From NCBI RefSeq assembly GCF_020379485.1, contig NC_063448.1:17879726-17943725 (forward strand): a DNA stretch of 64,000 nt, given 5' to 3'. Made by a program: the position numbers and the translations under genes. Below, piece after piece: positions 52,880 through 64,000 of this stretch; position 1 is the first letter of the stretch; every line of letters begins with the position of its first letter. This stretch comes from Brassica napus. Lineage: Eukaryota; Streptophyta; Magnoliopsida; Brassicales; Brassicaceae. The notes below the pieces were generated by a model, which did no database searches, had not been told where the DNA came from, and saw only the letters and a list, made by a program, of their open reading frames with translations.

Positions 52880-53923
52880 ATGGACTCCACGGCACCGAAA
52901 TCTCCGCCGGTAGAAGCCGTAGATGACGATTCATCTACACAATTGCCTACAAGACTGTTTGCTCCGGGCTTTTTCCCAACTGGTTTGCGGCTGAACATAT
53001 ACTCCAAGGCCAATGTCATTGGTGCTGTTGCGTCTGCTCTAGCAGGTTCAGCGGACATGGACGTTTTACTCCGCCCTCAGTTTGGCAGATTGTTTCACCT
53101 ACCTGTTGCTCGTTGCCAGAACTCAACTAAGCTGATTGGAAGCCTCCTCTGCCGCCAGCTTATTACGACACAAAAATATGGCACATTCGATGTTGAAGAT
53201 TCAGACTCTGAGGAGACTGCAAGTAGTATTATGTGGCAAAAACTTTTTAATACAACGGTGGGTGATATAACCGTCGCTCAGGTTCCTGAGATGCTACGCA
53301 ATCCATTTCTTGCGAGTTGGAAACGACTTCGTTTGGCTTTGATAGCGTTGGTTGACGGGGTTCTTTGGTGTACTAACAAAACCCTGAAGCTCACCCCCAA
53401 GTATGTCAAAATGCTCACTGACGTACCATCCTTCTTGAACTATCCATGGGGTCGACTATCGTTTGTGTACACCCTATCTTGTTTTTTGCCTCCCCCTGTC
53501 AGTAAAGACATCCCTGACCCCCAGCACGAACTGCGGATCCGGTTATCTCAACAGACAACCGCGTGCTATGGCTTTCCCCTAGCTCTCCATTTGCTTGCTT
53601 TCGAAGCCGTGCCTCAGCTCTTGGCTAGAATTCCTGATGCAGCCAACACAGCTACTTTTTTGGAGGTCCCTTCGGCTTGTGCGACCACTGTTGTTATCCT
53701 CAAGACAAAAGACATTGTCGATGTCGAAGCAGAACCAGATGTAAGATAATTCTCTCTCATATTATTGCCAACATTTCTGCTATCTGTAAGATTTATTCAT
53801 TGATCTGTTCTATCTCGCTTCGTATGTTACCGTACACTTCAGCCTCCTCCCAGAAGCCGAGCGCCACCTGTGGTTGGACGAGGTCGAAGACTTGCAAGTA
53901 ACTCGTTTGGTACACCGCCTTAG
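52880..53923 (+). CDS. DUF1985 protein without Ulp1 protease domain
   Basis: Exons 52880-53740 and 53843-53923 (GT-AG) give 313 aa. After an acidic start (MDSTAPKSPPVEAVDDDSST), LPTRLFAPGFFPTGLRLNIY and LIGSLLCRQLITTQKYGTFD match the N-terminus of the MULE-borne protease gene (LPKRLYAEG, FICRQLITSK). LRLALIALVDGVLWCTNKTL, TPKYVKMLTDVPSFLNYPWG and CYGFPLALHLLAFEAVPQLL are typical of the DUF1985 family in Brassica. No Ulp1 domain follows; exon 2 is short, Pro/Arg-rich and ends in a stop. Function unknown. It may be a relic of another Ulp1-carrying transposon or an independent gene. The start is the first Met of the open frame; a 5' exon may be missing. Confidence 0.6.
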
Positions 53924-54037
53924 TTCTGGCCATACATTTACTACTGAAGATGCCCGTACTCGAGGAAAACAACCCGAAAATGCCCCTCTTCCACCGGAAG
54001 ACAAACCTGAAGTTGAACCCATCATCCATCGTAATTT

Positions 54038-54679
54038 ATGGCTGCTGTTGTTGAAGACCTAACATCATCCGAACATAACGAACCCGAGGTCCCTCATCAA
54101 TTAGGAAGTTGTCCAGACGGTGGGGTGTATGCTTCCTTTGATTTATTTAACTACCCTTGGTACCTTGGCACGCGGAATTTGTTGTTAAGAAGATGCTATG
54201 AGGAGGGTAACCCAAGTACTTTTTACGTCAAGGGTGTGGAGTATTTCTACTGGTTAGACCGTCTAGATGAAGGACTTCGTTTGTTAAAGAGAGCAGTAGA
54301 TGCAGGATACGAGCGAGCGTTGTATACCTATGCAATGACTCGCAAAATTTTATGGGAGGATGAGGAGTACTTTTCTCGTTTCACAAGATAATCTGTTGGT
54401 AGAATGGGAATGGTGGATAGAAATGAAGATCCGATATGGTTTAACCGCGAGAACGACCGGTTCATAACAAAGAGGCATTTGTTCATGTCAACAGTCGTCC
54501 CCTTGTTTTATAGTTGCCAGTGTTCACCATGCTTGGACCGGGGTTGGGTTCTTTGGTACATTGAACACATCAAGGCTGGAGACATGTGTAATCGCTGCTT
54601 CTGGATTAAAGAGGTTGCTCTGTTTCTACGGGATTTTCGGTGTAGCACTGGTTTTCCTGATTTCGACACATGGCAGTAA
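54038..54679 (+). pseudogene. F-box At2g35280-like protein, C-terminal part, with nonsense codon
   Basis: FYVKGVEYFYWLDRLDEGLR, then LLKRAVDAGYERALYTYAMT and RKILWEDEEYFSRFTR match the repeat-like region of a plant F-box family (At2g35280 type). A TAA follows at 54389 where the family has Glu. The same frame continues after it with a diverged stretch and then RHLFMSTVVPLFYSCQCSPC, LDRGWVLWYIEHIKAGDMCN and RCFWIKEVALF to 54679. The F-box itself is not present upstream, where the DUF1985 gene ends instead. The segment is therefore truncated at the N-terminus and interrupted by one stop. Confidence 0.7.
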
Positions 54680-54933
54680 TGCTTCATTGTTATATTACCT
54701 TAGCACTGCATAAATAAATATAAACTGTATGAAACCTCATGTGATGTACGGTTCTTTGGAGCGTAATTTCAAACAAGAAGTGTGCTTAAGACGCCACGGC
54801 ATTACGTTTTAATTTCTATGGATATTAACGTTTTCCATCTATGACCCACGTTGATGACTTTTGAACGGTCTTAATAACAGTTAAATATCGTTGTCAGTTT
54901 TAATTTTTATGCATATAACGTTCAATAGATAAT
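54680..54933. other. Short spacer before the terminal LTR element
   Basis: AT-rich, no gene. ATAAT (54929-54933) precedes the LTR and would be its 5-bp target duplication if the same bases follow the other LTR outside the window. Confidence 0.4.
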
Positions 54934-57900
54934 TGATATCACTCAAATTACCCTAATGAGTGATTTATACTCTCTCAAATAAGAGGTCGAGTTGTAATAC
55001 TTAGAGATCGAATCCACATGGAGCTAGGGCACACAAAAGATCTAATAGTTATATGATTAAGCTAGGTTAATAGTTTATAAAGTAGTAAATATATATAGAA
55101 AAACAATAAACAGTAAACAAGTTGAACAAGACTATTATTCAGCTTGGCAAAGATTTATTTGATGGAAGGATAGTTTGCTAGATCTAGGGTTTCTATTCAG
55201 CTAATCAAGATTATAATGATATAGAGGCTAATTGTTGCTTGCAAGATATTATAGAACTCAAACAATAACAATAGTCTACCAGCTCTCGCATGTCTAGATT
55301 ATCTATCACTAGATCTAAGAACTCAGCTCTCGCATGTTGATCTGTAGAAAATGTCGATCAATTATTCTATAGGAATATCGATCGATATACCTTTCACAAT
55401 ATCGATCGATTAATCTATTGGATCATCGATCGATATCTCTTCTAGTAAGATTTACGATCGGGTTGAATATGTGTTCACTAAGGTTCCTAAATCAACTCTC
55501 GTATGTTTCTAGCAATCCTAGCTCAATAGAATCCAGTTCAGAGAAAAGACCAAGCGATGACATTGTGCCTAATGATTCTAAGATCATGGTTCTAGTTCAT
55601 GACTCTAGAACACAAGCAGTAAGAACAATCCTATGATGAATATCACAACTTAGTAGTTCTATATTTTAGGCTAATCCCTCATAACCTATCTGAACCCAAA
55701 ACCTAACAGGTGGATCTATTCAGACATGAAGTTTGTCACAGAAATCATGGATAGAATAGATGAAATTGCAATAGATATAAAAACCAAAGACAATGAAGTT
55801 CCAGGAGGACTCTGAAGGAGTTCCTCCTTTCTCTCCTAACTAAGAACAATGAATTAAAGAAATCTTAGATAGCGTAGCCGTTAACAATGGCTTATAAATA
55901 ACATAAATAGAGTTTCTGGTCGTCCAAGGGTATTTTGGTAACTTGGTGTGGCTTCTGGGCTTCAAAAGATCTTGAAATATGCTTTACCCACGTTCTGGGA
56001 TCACTGTTGATCGACACCAATGCTGTGTTATCGATCGACAGTCCTTTATCTCCTCGACAACTTCCTCTTACGAGGCAGACTGACCACTCTTCAGTAAAAA
56101 GGGCATAACTTCTGATACATGATGCTGATTGACCTCAAACCGGTGGCATTGCAAAGCTAACTCAATGCTACATTTTGTGTCAAAAGATGGGCTCAATCTA
56201 ATTGTTGGAAGTTCTCCATCCATAGCTAAACAACTGATGCGTCTGTGCAGTTCTGCACCTCAAAAGACTCCAAGATCACCATATTTCTCCAGAACGTACC
56301 TGAACCTGTAAATACTCTAAATAGACTCTATATAGTAGTAAATATATATTAAAACACTTATAGACCATGGCTGAAAGTAGGTAAAATCCATGGTCTATCA
56401 ACTCCCTCAGACTTACCCTTTTGCTTGTCGTCAAGCAAAACACACATGTAATCTCTCTGAAATAGGTTTGAAAACAGCAGAGACTCACATGATTTAAAAA
56501 ACTTAGAATCATCACCTCTAAAATATTGCAATCCACATCTAAGAAGTCCTAATCACAAAAGCACATTATACCATATCCTAACTTAGCAACCAAATTCACC
56601 TAGCCAACAACTTAGCAAATCATGTCTGACATTCCCCTCTACCAACCTCATTTCTAAACATAAATAAAAGTGCAGGTTTTATCTTGGGAGTATCGATCAC
56701 AGAATGCAAGGATTTTCAAACAAGTATCTGGATCTGCAGGTAAAAGTTAGTTCATATCTTTTCTCTGTACTAATTTCTCTCTTTAGTCAAAGTCTGCTTA
56801 TATTGCAAGACATGCTTCCATGAATCAAGCCTTAATGGTGGTTGCCACCAAGTCCTGTTCACTTCTTTTTGACCTATATCCAAGAATTCATGTGAATCGA
56901 ACCTTGATGATTGCCGCCACCAAGTCCCGTTTGAATTCTTTTTGTTGGAATTCTTATGAAGCAAACCTTAATGGTTGTAGCCACCAAGTACTGTTTGGAT
57001 TCCACCTAACTAACACCTATTATATATATATATATATATTTTTTTTCTTTTTCTTTCTTTCTTTTTCGTTTTTTTTTTTGAAAATAAATATTTCTACATA
57101 TAAATCTAGGGTCGAAATAGAGAGAAAAAAAATGATAAATCTACACAAAGCTTTACCTTCCAGACTTGTTTGAAGAATCCGATCCCATGTATACCAAGCC
57201 CCAAGACAAGCAGTTGTGTCAGGTTTAGTGTTGGAGGCCAGCTTTGGTTCCTTCAAACAATCTCAGCAAGTGTGAATAGTTGACAGATTGATCCACTTTA
57301 GTATCTTTAGTACTATCTGCAATCAGTAAATCTAGAATGGTGCTAAAGAGTGGTTAGATAACGAGCAAAAAATCAAATAAGTTCATTATCCTCTTCTTGA
57401 CTCAATAAAACTCTTTTGAAAACATTTTTATAAGACTCATGGACACACTAATATCAGTAAACATCCCCCCAGACTTAAATTACACTGTCTCCAGTGTATA
57501 TATAGTCGGAGTTATGGTGAGAAATAATCATAAGTAAATAATTTAACAAGTAAGAACGATGACCTGCTCAGTGTCGATCGACAAAATGAAGTGACAATCG
57601 ATCGTTGTTGATGAACTGCTGTCGACTGATAGCGACATGGTCTCAACGGTTGATGGCTAGAGCAATCATTGAACACAATGAAGAGACAATCGATCGTTGG
57701 ATCTGAAGTGCTGTCTATAGATATCGAGCTGGTCTCATCGGTCGATATGCTGAGGAATCGTCTACTCGGAACTTTTTTTTTTGGTTTTTTTTTTCTAAAT
57801 AGCTAACTAAAACACAATATTAGTAGAACCTCCCCCGGACTTAAACAACACTGTGACCAGTGTTATACAATCTAAGATTGGTGGGGAAATAAACCATAAG

Positions 57901-58003
57901 GACAATATTTAACAAGGTGAAACGTTATGTCTGATCGCTAATGGTGAGCGTCGATCGACACAGTTAAGTGGCTATCGATCGATACTCGTGATGCTCTATC
58001 GAC
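54934..58003 (-). repeat. Left LTR, visible match to the right LTR
   Basis: Matches 60928-64000 with offset 5994-5997. Differences are few (for example AATGAGTG versus AAGGAGTG near the start), roughly 1% by eye. The true inner border is beyond 58003, because the right copy is cut by the window. Minor features inside: a T-rich run with TATATA (57,018) and several TCGATCGA words. The short open frames are duplicated in both LTRs and carry no known domain. Confidence 0.88.
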
Positions 58004-58189
58004 CGACAATGGCCTGTTGTCGTCGATCGCTTCTGATATATCAACTCTTCTTCCTTGGATCTTTTTCCTTTTACCTATCATAAACAAAACACTAAAAGTC
58101 AGTAAAAAATAACTAATAAAACATAACTTTTTTTTCCGATGAACAGTGTTCTGCTACAGGCTGCTACTGTAACTCCCGGTTTTCTGCTA

Positions 58190-58320
58190 CAGTGTCGATC
58201 GATTTGTTTGCTATAGTGTCGATCGATTTCCTTGCTACAGTGTCGATCGATTTGTTTGCTATAGTGTCGATCGATTTTCTTGCTACAGTGTCGATCGATG
58301 CTACAGTGTTGATCGACTCT
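58190..58320 (+). repeat. 24-bp tandem repeat, GTGTCGATCGATTTGTTTGC type
   Basis: Five units of GTGTCGATCGATTTnnTTGCTAYA in tandem, ending in shorter variants. Located at or near the inner border of the left LTR. Confidence 0.85.
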
Positions 58321-58992
58321 ACAGTGCCTCTGCTACAGTGTATTTGCTACAGTATCGTCGTTACTGTTCATCCTTTTTTTTTTGACCTGCATAAAAATAA
58401 AACAAAAATTAGTAACAATCTAGCATAAACTGAATGAAATTACCTAATAGTGGTTTGCCTCCCACTCAGCGCTTTGTTGTAGTCATTTAGCTTGACTTGG
58501 GAGATCTGATCTAGTGTGGATGAGGAAGAGAACTCGCTCCAAAACAAGTCTCAGTTTCTACTCTCTGAAGCTTTATAATTCTTGTGTGAAAGTCTCCTCC
58601 ATAGACTCTTCTCCTTTGTCTATCATCTCAGCAATAAGGAGTGCTCACACCTTTGCAAATTGCTTTGCGAAGCATCTGCTACGCACTCTAGATTTCCTGA
58701 AACCATCTGAGAAGTGAGGAATCAATGATAACTGAGAATCACCCATGATCCTTTTTCTCTTCTTCCAATTCCTCCTCTTCTTTACCCCAGACTTGTCTGA
58801 TCGCGTAGTGGTATCTCCTTCCCTAAGATTTCCACACACATCGAACTCCTTCTGCTCTGATATGCATCCAGTGTCGATCGATGGAGAAGTGATGGTGTTG
58901 ATCGATGCTGGTTTGTTGGTGTCGTTCGATGGTATCCGGCCGGTGTCGATCGATGATGCTTCTGTTGGGCCCTTATCGACTTCATCTCTAAA

Positions 58993-59541
58993 TCACAACC
59001 CTTTCTGAGAAGCTTCTACGTGCTGATGATCATCCAATACCTCAATGTAAGAATTGAACTGCATACTTCTATCAGGTGGAATAGGAGATTCAGCTTCAAA
59101 AACAGTGCATGGAACCACAATCTTCACAGGATCATGTATCCTTTTCACTCTTTTGTGAAACCCAGCAGCTTCTTCTGTCCAGATATGTGATCTCTGATGT
59201 TTAGAGACAGTAAGGTGTGAGGCCTTAGACATGTACATCCTCTCCTCAATTGGTTCCATCTCAATTATGCAACCTGGCGGAACGTCTAGCAATGGGCATC
59301 GATCGATATTAGGTGGGTGGTGTCGATCGATAAGTGGTTGGCGGTGTCGATCGATGTCGGGTGAGTGTGGATCGATGATGTGGGGTGGTTGTCGATCGAT
59401 CTCATTAGGTTGGTGTCGACCGATGCTAGCCTTTGAAGTTTCCAGATCTCTTCTAGAAGTATGCTGATCGTCATCAAGCTTCTTCTTCAAATTTTGATCC
59501 ATATCTTCAAGCCATTCCTCCAGCTCTAAGGAGTCTTCCAT
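58993..59541 (-). pseudogene. Second open frame of the terminal element
   Basis: 182-aa frame beginning MEDSLELEEWLEDMDQNLKK, with an Asp/Arg/His/Pro-rich middle (IDRHHPPNIDRCPLLDVPPG) that is the coding face of the TCGATCGA repeats, and a C-terminal half IEMEPIEERMYMSKASHLTV. It follows gag on the same strand in another frame and probably derives from its C-terminal part. No catalytic motif. Confidence 0.5.
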
Positions 59542-59569
59542 GGTGATTTCTCTATCTACATCGTCGATC

Positions 59570-59780
59570 GACGTTGAGGTTGTGATGTCGATCGACGTTT
59601 AGGTTATGCCATCGTTCGACATTGAGTTCGTGCCGTCTATCGACGTTGAGGTCGTGCTGTCGGTCGACAATGAGGTCGTGCTGTCGGTCGACAATGAAGT
59701 CCTGCCGTCTGTAGACGTTGAAGTCCTACCGTCTGTAGACGTTCAGGTCCTGCCGTCGGTAGACATTGAGGTCGAGTATT
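59570..59780 (+). repeat. 24-bp minisatellite
   Basis: About eight tandem units such as GAGGTCGTGCTGTCGGTCGA plus CAAT, drifting to GAAGTCCTGCCGTCTGTAGA plus CGTT. The unit length is a multiple of three, so it keeps frames open on both strands (plus-strand Val-Asp repeats are a by-product). Confidence 0.88.
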
Positions 59781-60802
59781 CAGTACCAACTTCCTCTACT
59801 CTGCTCAACTCTCCAACACATGTTGTCATCCCTTTTTGCCATAATGTCGTCGAGCAGCTGTATTGGAATCATATACTCCTCATCTAACGATGCCAAGAAC
59901 CTGTCCCATTTATCATTCTTCTCCTTTTCTCGAGTTGCTTCATCATCATCAAGAAATTTGTAAAGGAAGGCTCTTTCAATATCATCCCAGCTAGTTAGGG
60001 ATCCTGGTTGCAGTTTACTGAACCATCTGAATGTATCCCCAGAGATAGAATAGGGGAAGATCTTGCAGAGCATGTGGTATTCAGACACTACATTCTGCTC
60101 ACTCCTTGACACGAGATCCTCAAGCTCTTCGATGTGGTTTCTAGGATCTTGGTGAGGAAGAACCTGGAAGGGGTCTTGACCTACCCAATCATACCACTCT
60201 CGGCTCAGGTCAAAGTAATTCATCTCAGCAACATCAATCACATCAGGGATCACAGCACCCTGAGCATTAATCAACTGTCCTGCGCTATTGCGAGTGCGAC
60301 CTTCTTCGTCTCTCAACATCCCATTCTCGTCGACTTTAAGTGTGAGCACTTCGATCTTCTCTGTCTCCCCGCAAGTGGTATTGTTTGTCACCGGATGAAC
60401 AGTGTTCAGATGAACAGTGCCCAAGTGAACAGTGCCTAGGTGAACAATGTCGATCGACGCGGGATGAACTGTGTCGATCGACGGGGAATGAACAGTGTCA
60501 ATCGACGTCGGATGAACAGTGTCAATCAACATCAGATGAACCGTGATGAGGTGAACAGTACCTCGATGAACAATACCGGGATGAACATTACTTTCCGACA
60601 CAGGTTGAATAGTGTCGATCGACGTAGGTTGAACAGTATCGATCAACGCGGGATGAGTAGTATCGATCGATGCTTGGATTTATACGCTGCCAAACGTTGC
60701 TTGGAGGGTGTCGACTACCCTCTTAGACTTATGGATCACGCGTTCCAAATCCAGTGGCTCTACTAGTAAGAGCCATATCCCCTTGTTGCTTCTGGTACTC
60801 AT
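59780..60802 (-). pseudogene. Athila-like gag with one nonsense codon
   Basis: Starts at 60802 (MSTRSNKGIWLLLVEPLDLE), the usual crucifer Athila-type gag start. It meets TAA at 60680-60682 after 40 codons. The same frame then runs open for about 300 codons: an IDTVQPTSIDT-type repeat region, VDENGMLRDEEGRTRNSAGQ, and the capsid-like core HIEELEDLVSRSEQNVVSEY, KIFPYSISGDTFRWFSKLQP, GSLTSWDDIERAFLYKFLDD, ending at 59780. The core matches the retrotransposon gag family. Translation could restart after the stop, but no partner enzymes are encoded here. Confidence 0.8.
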
Positions 60803-60905
60803 ATGAATGTACCTGAAACACGAGAAAAATGTTTATCAGTTTTTTGTGAACAGTAGTAAAACCTAGACTAAATCTAACTAGACAAGATCTAATGGCGTTC
60901 AAAGC

Positions 60906-60923
60906 TCCCCGGCAACGGCGCCA
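60906..60923 (-). other. Primer-binding site of the terminal element
   Basis: On the element's strand TGGCGCCGTTGCCGGGGA, four bases inside the LTR. This is the standard primer site of Athila-like crucifer elements. Confidence 0.88.
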
Positions 60924-60927
60924 AATT

Positions 60928-63900
60928 TGATATCACTCAAATTACCCTAAGGAGTGATTTATACTCTTTCAAATAAGAGGTCGAGTTGTAGTACTTAGGG
61001 ATCGAATCCACAGGGAGCTAGGGCACACAAAAGATCTAATAGTTATACGATTAAGCTAGGTTAATAGTTTATAAAGTAGTAAATATATATCGCAAAACAA
61101 TAAACAGTAAACAAGTTGAACAAGACTATTATTCAGCTTGGCAAAAATTTGTTTGATGGAAGGATAGTTTGCTAGATCTAGGGTTTCTATTCAGCTAATC
61201 AAGATTATAATGATATAGAGGCTAATTGTTGCTTGCAAGATATTATAGAACTCAAACATTAACAATAGTCTACCAGCTCTCGCATGTCTAGATTATCTAT
61301 CACTAGATCTAAGAACTCAGCTCTCGCATGTTGATCTGTAGAAAATGTCGATCAATTATTCTATAGGAATATCGATCCATATAACTTTCACAATATCGAT
61401 CGATTAATCTATTGGATCATCGATCGATATCGCTTCTAGTAAGATTTATGATCGGGTTGAATATGTGTTCACTAAGGTTCCAAAATCAACTCTCGTATGT
61501 TTCTAGCAATCCTAGCTCAATAGAATCCAGTTCAGAGAAAAGACCAAGCGATGACATTGTGCCTAATGATTCTAAGATCATGGTTCTAGTTCATGACTCT
61601 AGAACACAAGCAGTAAGAACAATCCTATGATGAATATCACAACTTAGTAGTTCTATATTTTAGGCTAATCCCTCATAACCTATCTGAACCCTAAACCTAA
61701 CAGGTGGATCTATTCAGACATGAAGTTTGTCACAGAAATCATGGATAGAATAGATGAAATTGCAATAGATATAAAAACCAAAGACAATGAAGTTCCAGGA
61801 GGACTCTGAAGGAGTTCCTCCTTTCTCTCCTAACTAAGAACAATGAATTAAAGAAATCTTAGATAGCGTAGCCGTTAACAATGGCTTATAAATAACATAA
61901 ATAGAGTTTATGGTCGTCCAAGGGTATTTTGGTAACTTGGTGTGGCTTCTGGGCTTCAAAAGATCTTGAAATATGCTTTACCCACGTTCTGGGATCACTG
62001 TTGATCGACACCAATGCTGTGTTATCGATCGACAGTCCTTTATCTCCTCGACAGCTTCCTCTTACGAGGCAGACTGACCACTCTTCAGTAAAAAGGGCAT
62101 AACTTCTGATACAGGATGCTGATTGACCTCAAACCGGTGGCATTGCAAAGCTAACTCAATGCTACATTTTGTGTCAAAAGATGGGCTCAATCTAATTGTT
62201 GGAAGTTCTCCATCCATAGCTAAACAACGGATGCGTCTGTGCAGTTCTGCACCTCAAAAGACTCCAAGATCACCATATTTCTCCAGAACGTACCTGAACC
62301 TGTAAATACTCTAAATAGACTCTATATAGTAGTAAATATATATTAAAACACTTATAGACCATGGCTGAAAGTAGGTAAAATCCATGGTCTATCAACTCCC
62401 TCAGACTTACCCTTTTGCTTGTCGTCAAGCAAAACACACATGTAATCTCTCTGAAATAGGTTTGAAAACAGCAGGGACTCACATGATTTAAAAAACTTAG
62501 AATCATCACCTCTAAAATATTGCAATCCACATCTAAGAAGTCCTAATCACAAAAGCACATTATACCATATCCTAACTTAGCAACCAAATTCACCTAGCCA
62601 ACAACTTAGCAAATCATGTCTGACATTCCCCTCTACCAACCTCATTTCTAAACATAAATAAAAGTGCAGGTTTTATCTTGGGAGTATCATCACAGAATGC
62701 AAGGATTTTCAAACAAGTATCTGGATCTGCAGGTAAAAGTTAATTCATATCTTTTCTCTGTACTAATTTCTCTCTTTAGTCAAAGTCTGCTTATATTGCA
62801 AGACATGCTTCCATGAATCAAGCCTTAATGGTGGTTGCCACCAAGTCCTGTTCACTTCTTTTTGACCTATATCCAAGAATTCATGTGAATCGAACCTTGA
62901 TGATTGCCGCCACCAAGTCCCGTTTGAATTCTTTTTGTTGGAATTCTTATGAAGCAAACCTTAATGGTTGTAGCCACCAAGTACTGTTTGGATTCCACCT
63001 AACTAACACCTATTATATATATATATATATATATTTTTTTTTTCTTTTTCTTTCTTTCTTTTTCGTTTTTTTTTTTGAAAATAAATATTTCTACATATAA
63101 ATCTAGGGTCGAAATAGAGAGAAAAAAAATGATAAATCTACACAAAGCTTTACCTTCCAGACTTGTTTGAAGAATCCGATCCCATGTATACCAAGCCCCA
63201 AGACAAGCAGTTGTGTCAGGTTTAGTGTTGGAGGCCAGCTTTGGTTCCTTCAAACAATCTCAGCAAGTGTGAATAGTTGACAGATTGATCCACTTTAGTA
63301 TCTTTAGTACTATCTGCAATCAGTAAATCTAGAATGGTGCTAAAGAGTGGTTAGATAACGAGCAAAAAATCAAATAAGTTCATTATCCTCTTCTTGACTC
63401 AATAAAACTCTTTTGAAAACATTTTTATAAGACTCATGGACACACTAATATCAGTAAACATCCCCCCAGACTTAAATTACACTGTCTCCAGTGTATATAT
63501 AGTCGGAGTTATGGTGAGAAATAATCATAAGTAAATAATTTAACAAGTAAGAACGATGACCTGCTCAGTGTCGATCGACACAATGAAGTGACAATCGATC
63601 GTTGTTGATGAAGTGCTGTCGACTGATAGCGACATGGTCTCATCGGTTGATGGCTAGAGCAATCATTGAACACAATGAAGAGACAATCGATCGTTGGATC
63701 TGAAGTGCTGTTTATCAATATCGAGCTGGTCTCATCGGTCGATATGCTGAGGAATCGTCTACTCGGAACTTTTTTTTTTGGTTTTTTTCTTCTAAATAGC
63801 TAACTAAAACACAATATTAGTAGAACCTCCCCCGGACTTAAACAACACTGTGACCAGTGTTATACAATCTAAGATTGGTGGGGAAATAAACCATAAGGAC

Positions 63901-64000
63901 AATATTTAACAAGGTGAAACGTTATGTCTGATCGCTAATGGTGAGCGTCGATCGACACAGTTAAGTGGCGATCGATCGATACTCGTGATGCTCTATCGAC
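60928..64000 (-). repeat. Right LTR, cut by the window end
   Basis: Starts TGATATCACTC right after the primer-binding site and repeats the left LTR to the last base. It is the 5' LTR of the minus-strand element. Confidence 0.9.

Larger units (their letters stand above)
54934..64000 (-). mobile_element. Gag-only LTR retrotransposon with LTRs over 3 kb (LARD-like)
   Basis: 54934-58003 and 60928-64000 are a direct repeat, nearly identical along its whole visible length. Both begin TGATATCACTCAAATTACCC. The second is preceded by a primer-binding site on the minus strand, so the element reads leftwards. Only about 2.5 kb lies between the LTRs, with a gag-like frame and a second small frame; no protease, reverse transcriptase or integrase was recognised. 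The right LTR runs off the window. Very long LTRs with a short non-pol interior fit large retrotransposon derivatives, here of Athila-like gag type. Confidence 0.88.

Noticed and set aside
58192..58428. Plus-strand frame with repeated SIDFLATV units
   Set aside because: A by-product of the 24-bp repeat; the element's genes are on the minus strand.
58190..59780. CRISPR-like arrays of 24-bp repeats
   Set aside because: Units are directly adjacent without unique spacers, and the context is a plant retrotransposon.
1..64000. tRNA, rRNA or organellar DNA insertions
   Set aside because: No tRNA cloverleaf, ribosomal RNA or plastid/mitochondrial gene sequence was recognised.

Overview
This is plant nuclear DNA from a crucifer, most likely Brassica or a close relative. 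The host genes have many short exons with canonical GT/AG introns, the intergenic DNA is AT-rich, and transposon is nested in transposon. By memory of the families, the surviving host genes run collinear with Arabidopsis thaliana chromosome 1 around At1g25290 to At1g25270: an RBL10-type rhomboid remnant, a tubby-like F-box gene (TLP10 type), two copies of a small cysteine-rich secreted peptide gene, and two UMAMIT24-type (WAT1/EamA) transporter genes. All are on the minus strand. Only the tubby gene, one peptide copy and one transporter look intact.

Layout. 1-1898 is the end of a CACTA transposon (TNP2-like transposase on the minus strand) sitting inside a rhomboid exon whose relics run to about 2.44 kb. 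2.86-3.34 kb is a foldback element filled with telomere-like repeats. 3.47-4.81 kb is a broken F-box gene. 4.82-6.15 kb is a non-autonomous element filled with an E2F-site-like minisatellite. 6.45-8.39 kb is the tubby-like gene. 11.76-12.05 kb is the dead copy of the peptide gene and 24.87-25.26 kb the live copy. Between them lies an 11-kb LTR retrotransposon (12,471-23,530, ATTGT target duplication) that has gag and protease but no reverse transcriptase, and carries two related genes on its antisense strand. Its gag is split by a hAT-like element (19,629-22,387, 8-bp duplication), which is itself interrupted by a CACTA fragment. 25.4-27.7 kb is a 5'-truncated LINE.

28,141-29,446 and 29,477-38,552 are two Mutator-like elements lying almost end to end, each with a perfect 9-bp target duplication. 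The second is the most notable object here. It carries an intact 772-aa MURA transposase on the minus strand, a five-exon gene for an 865-aa DUF1985 plus Ulp1-type cysteine protease on the plus strand, and a small GRF-type zinc-finger gene on the plus strand. This resembles the Kaonashi class of MULEs known from Arabidopsis, apparently complete.

40.4-43.1 kb is an intact UMAMIT gene and 45.1-48.8 kb its decayed tandem copy, with frameshifts, stops and a TIR element. 49-52.4 kb is AT-rich and gene-free. 52.9-54.7 kb holds a second DUF1985 gene, without the protease, and an F-box-At2g35280-like remnant. From 54,934 to the window end is a young gag-only LTR element with LTRs longer than 3 kb, dense in the palindrome TCGATCGA.

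All gene models were built by eye from reading frames and splice signals. Family names come from recognised motifs, not from a database search.
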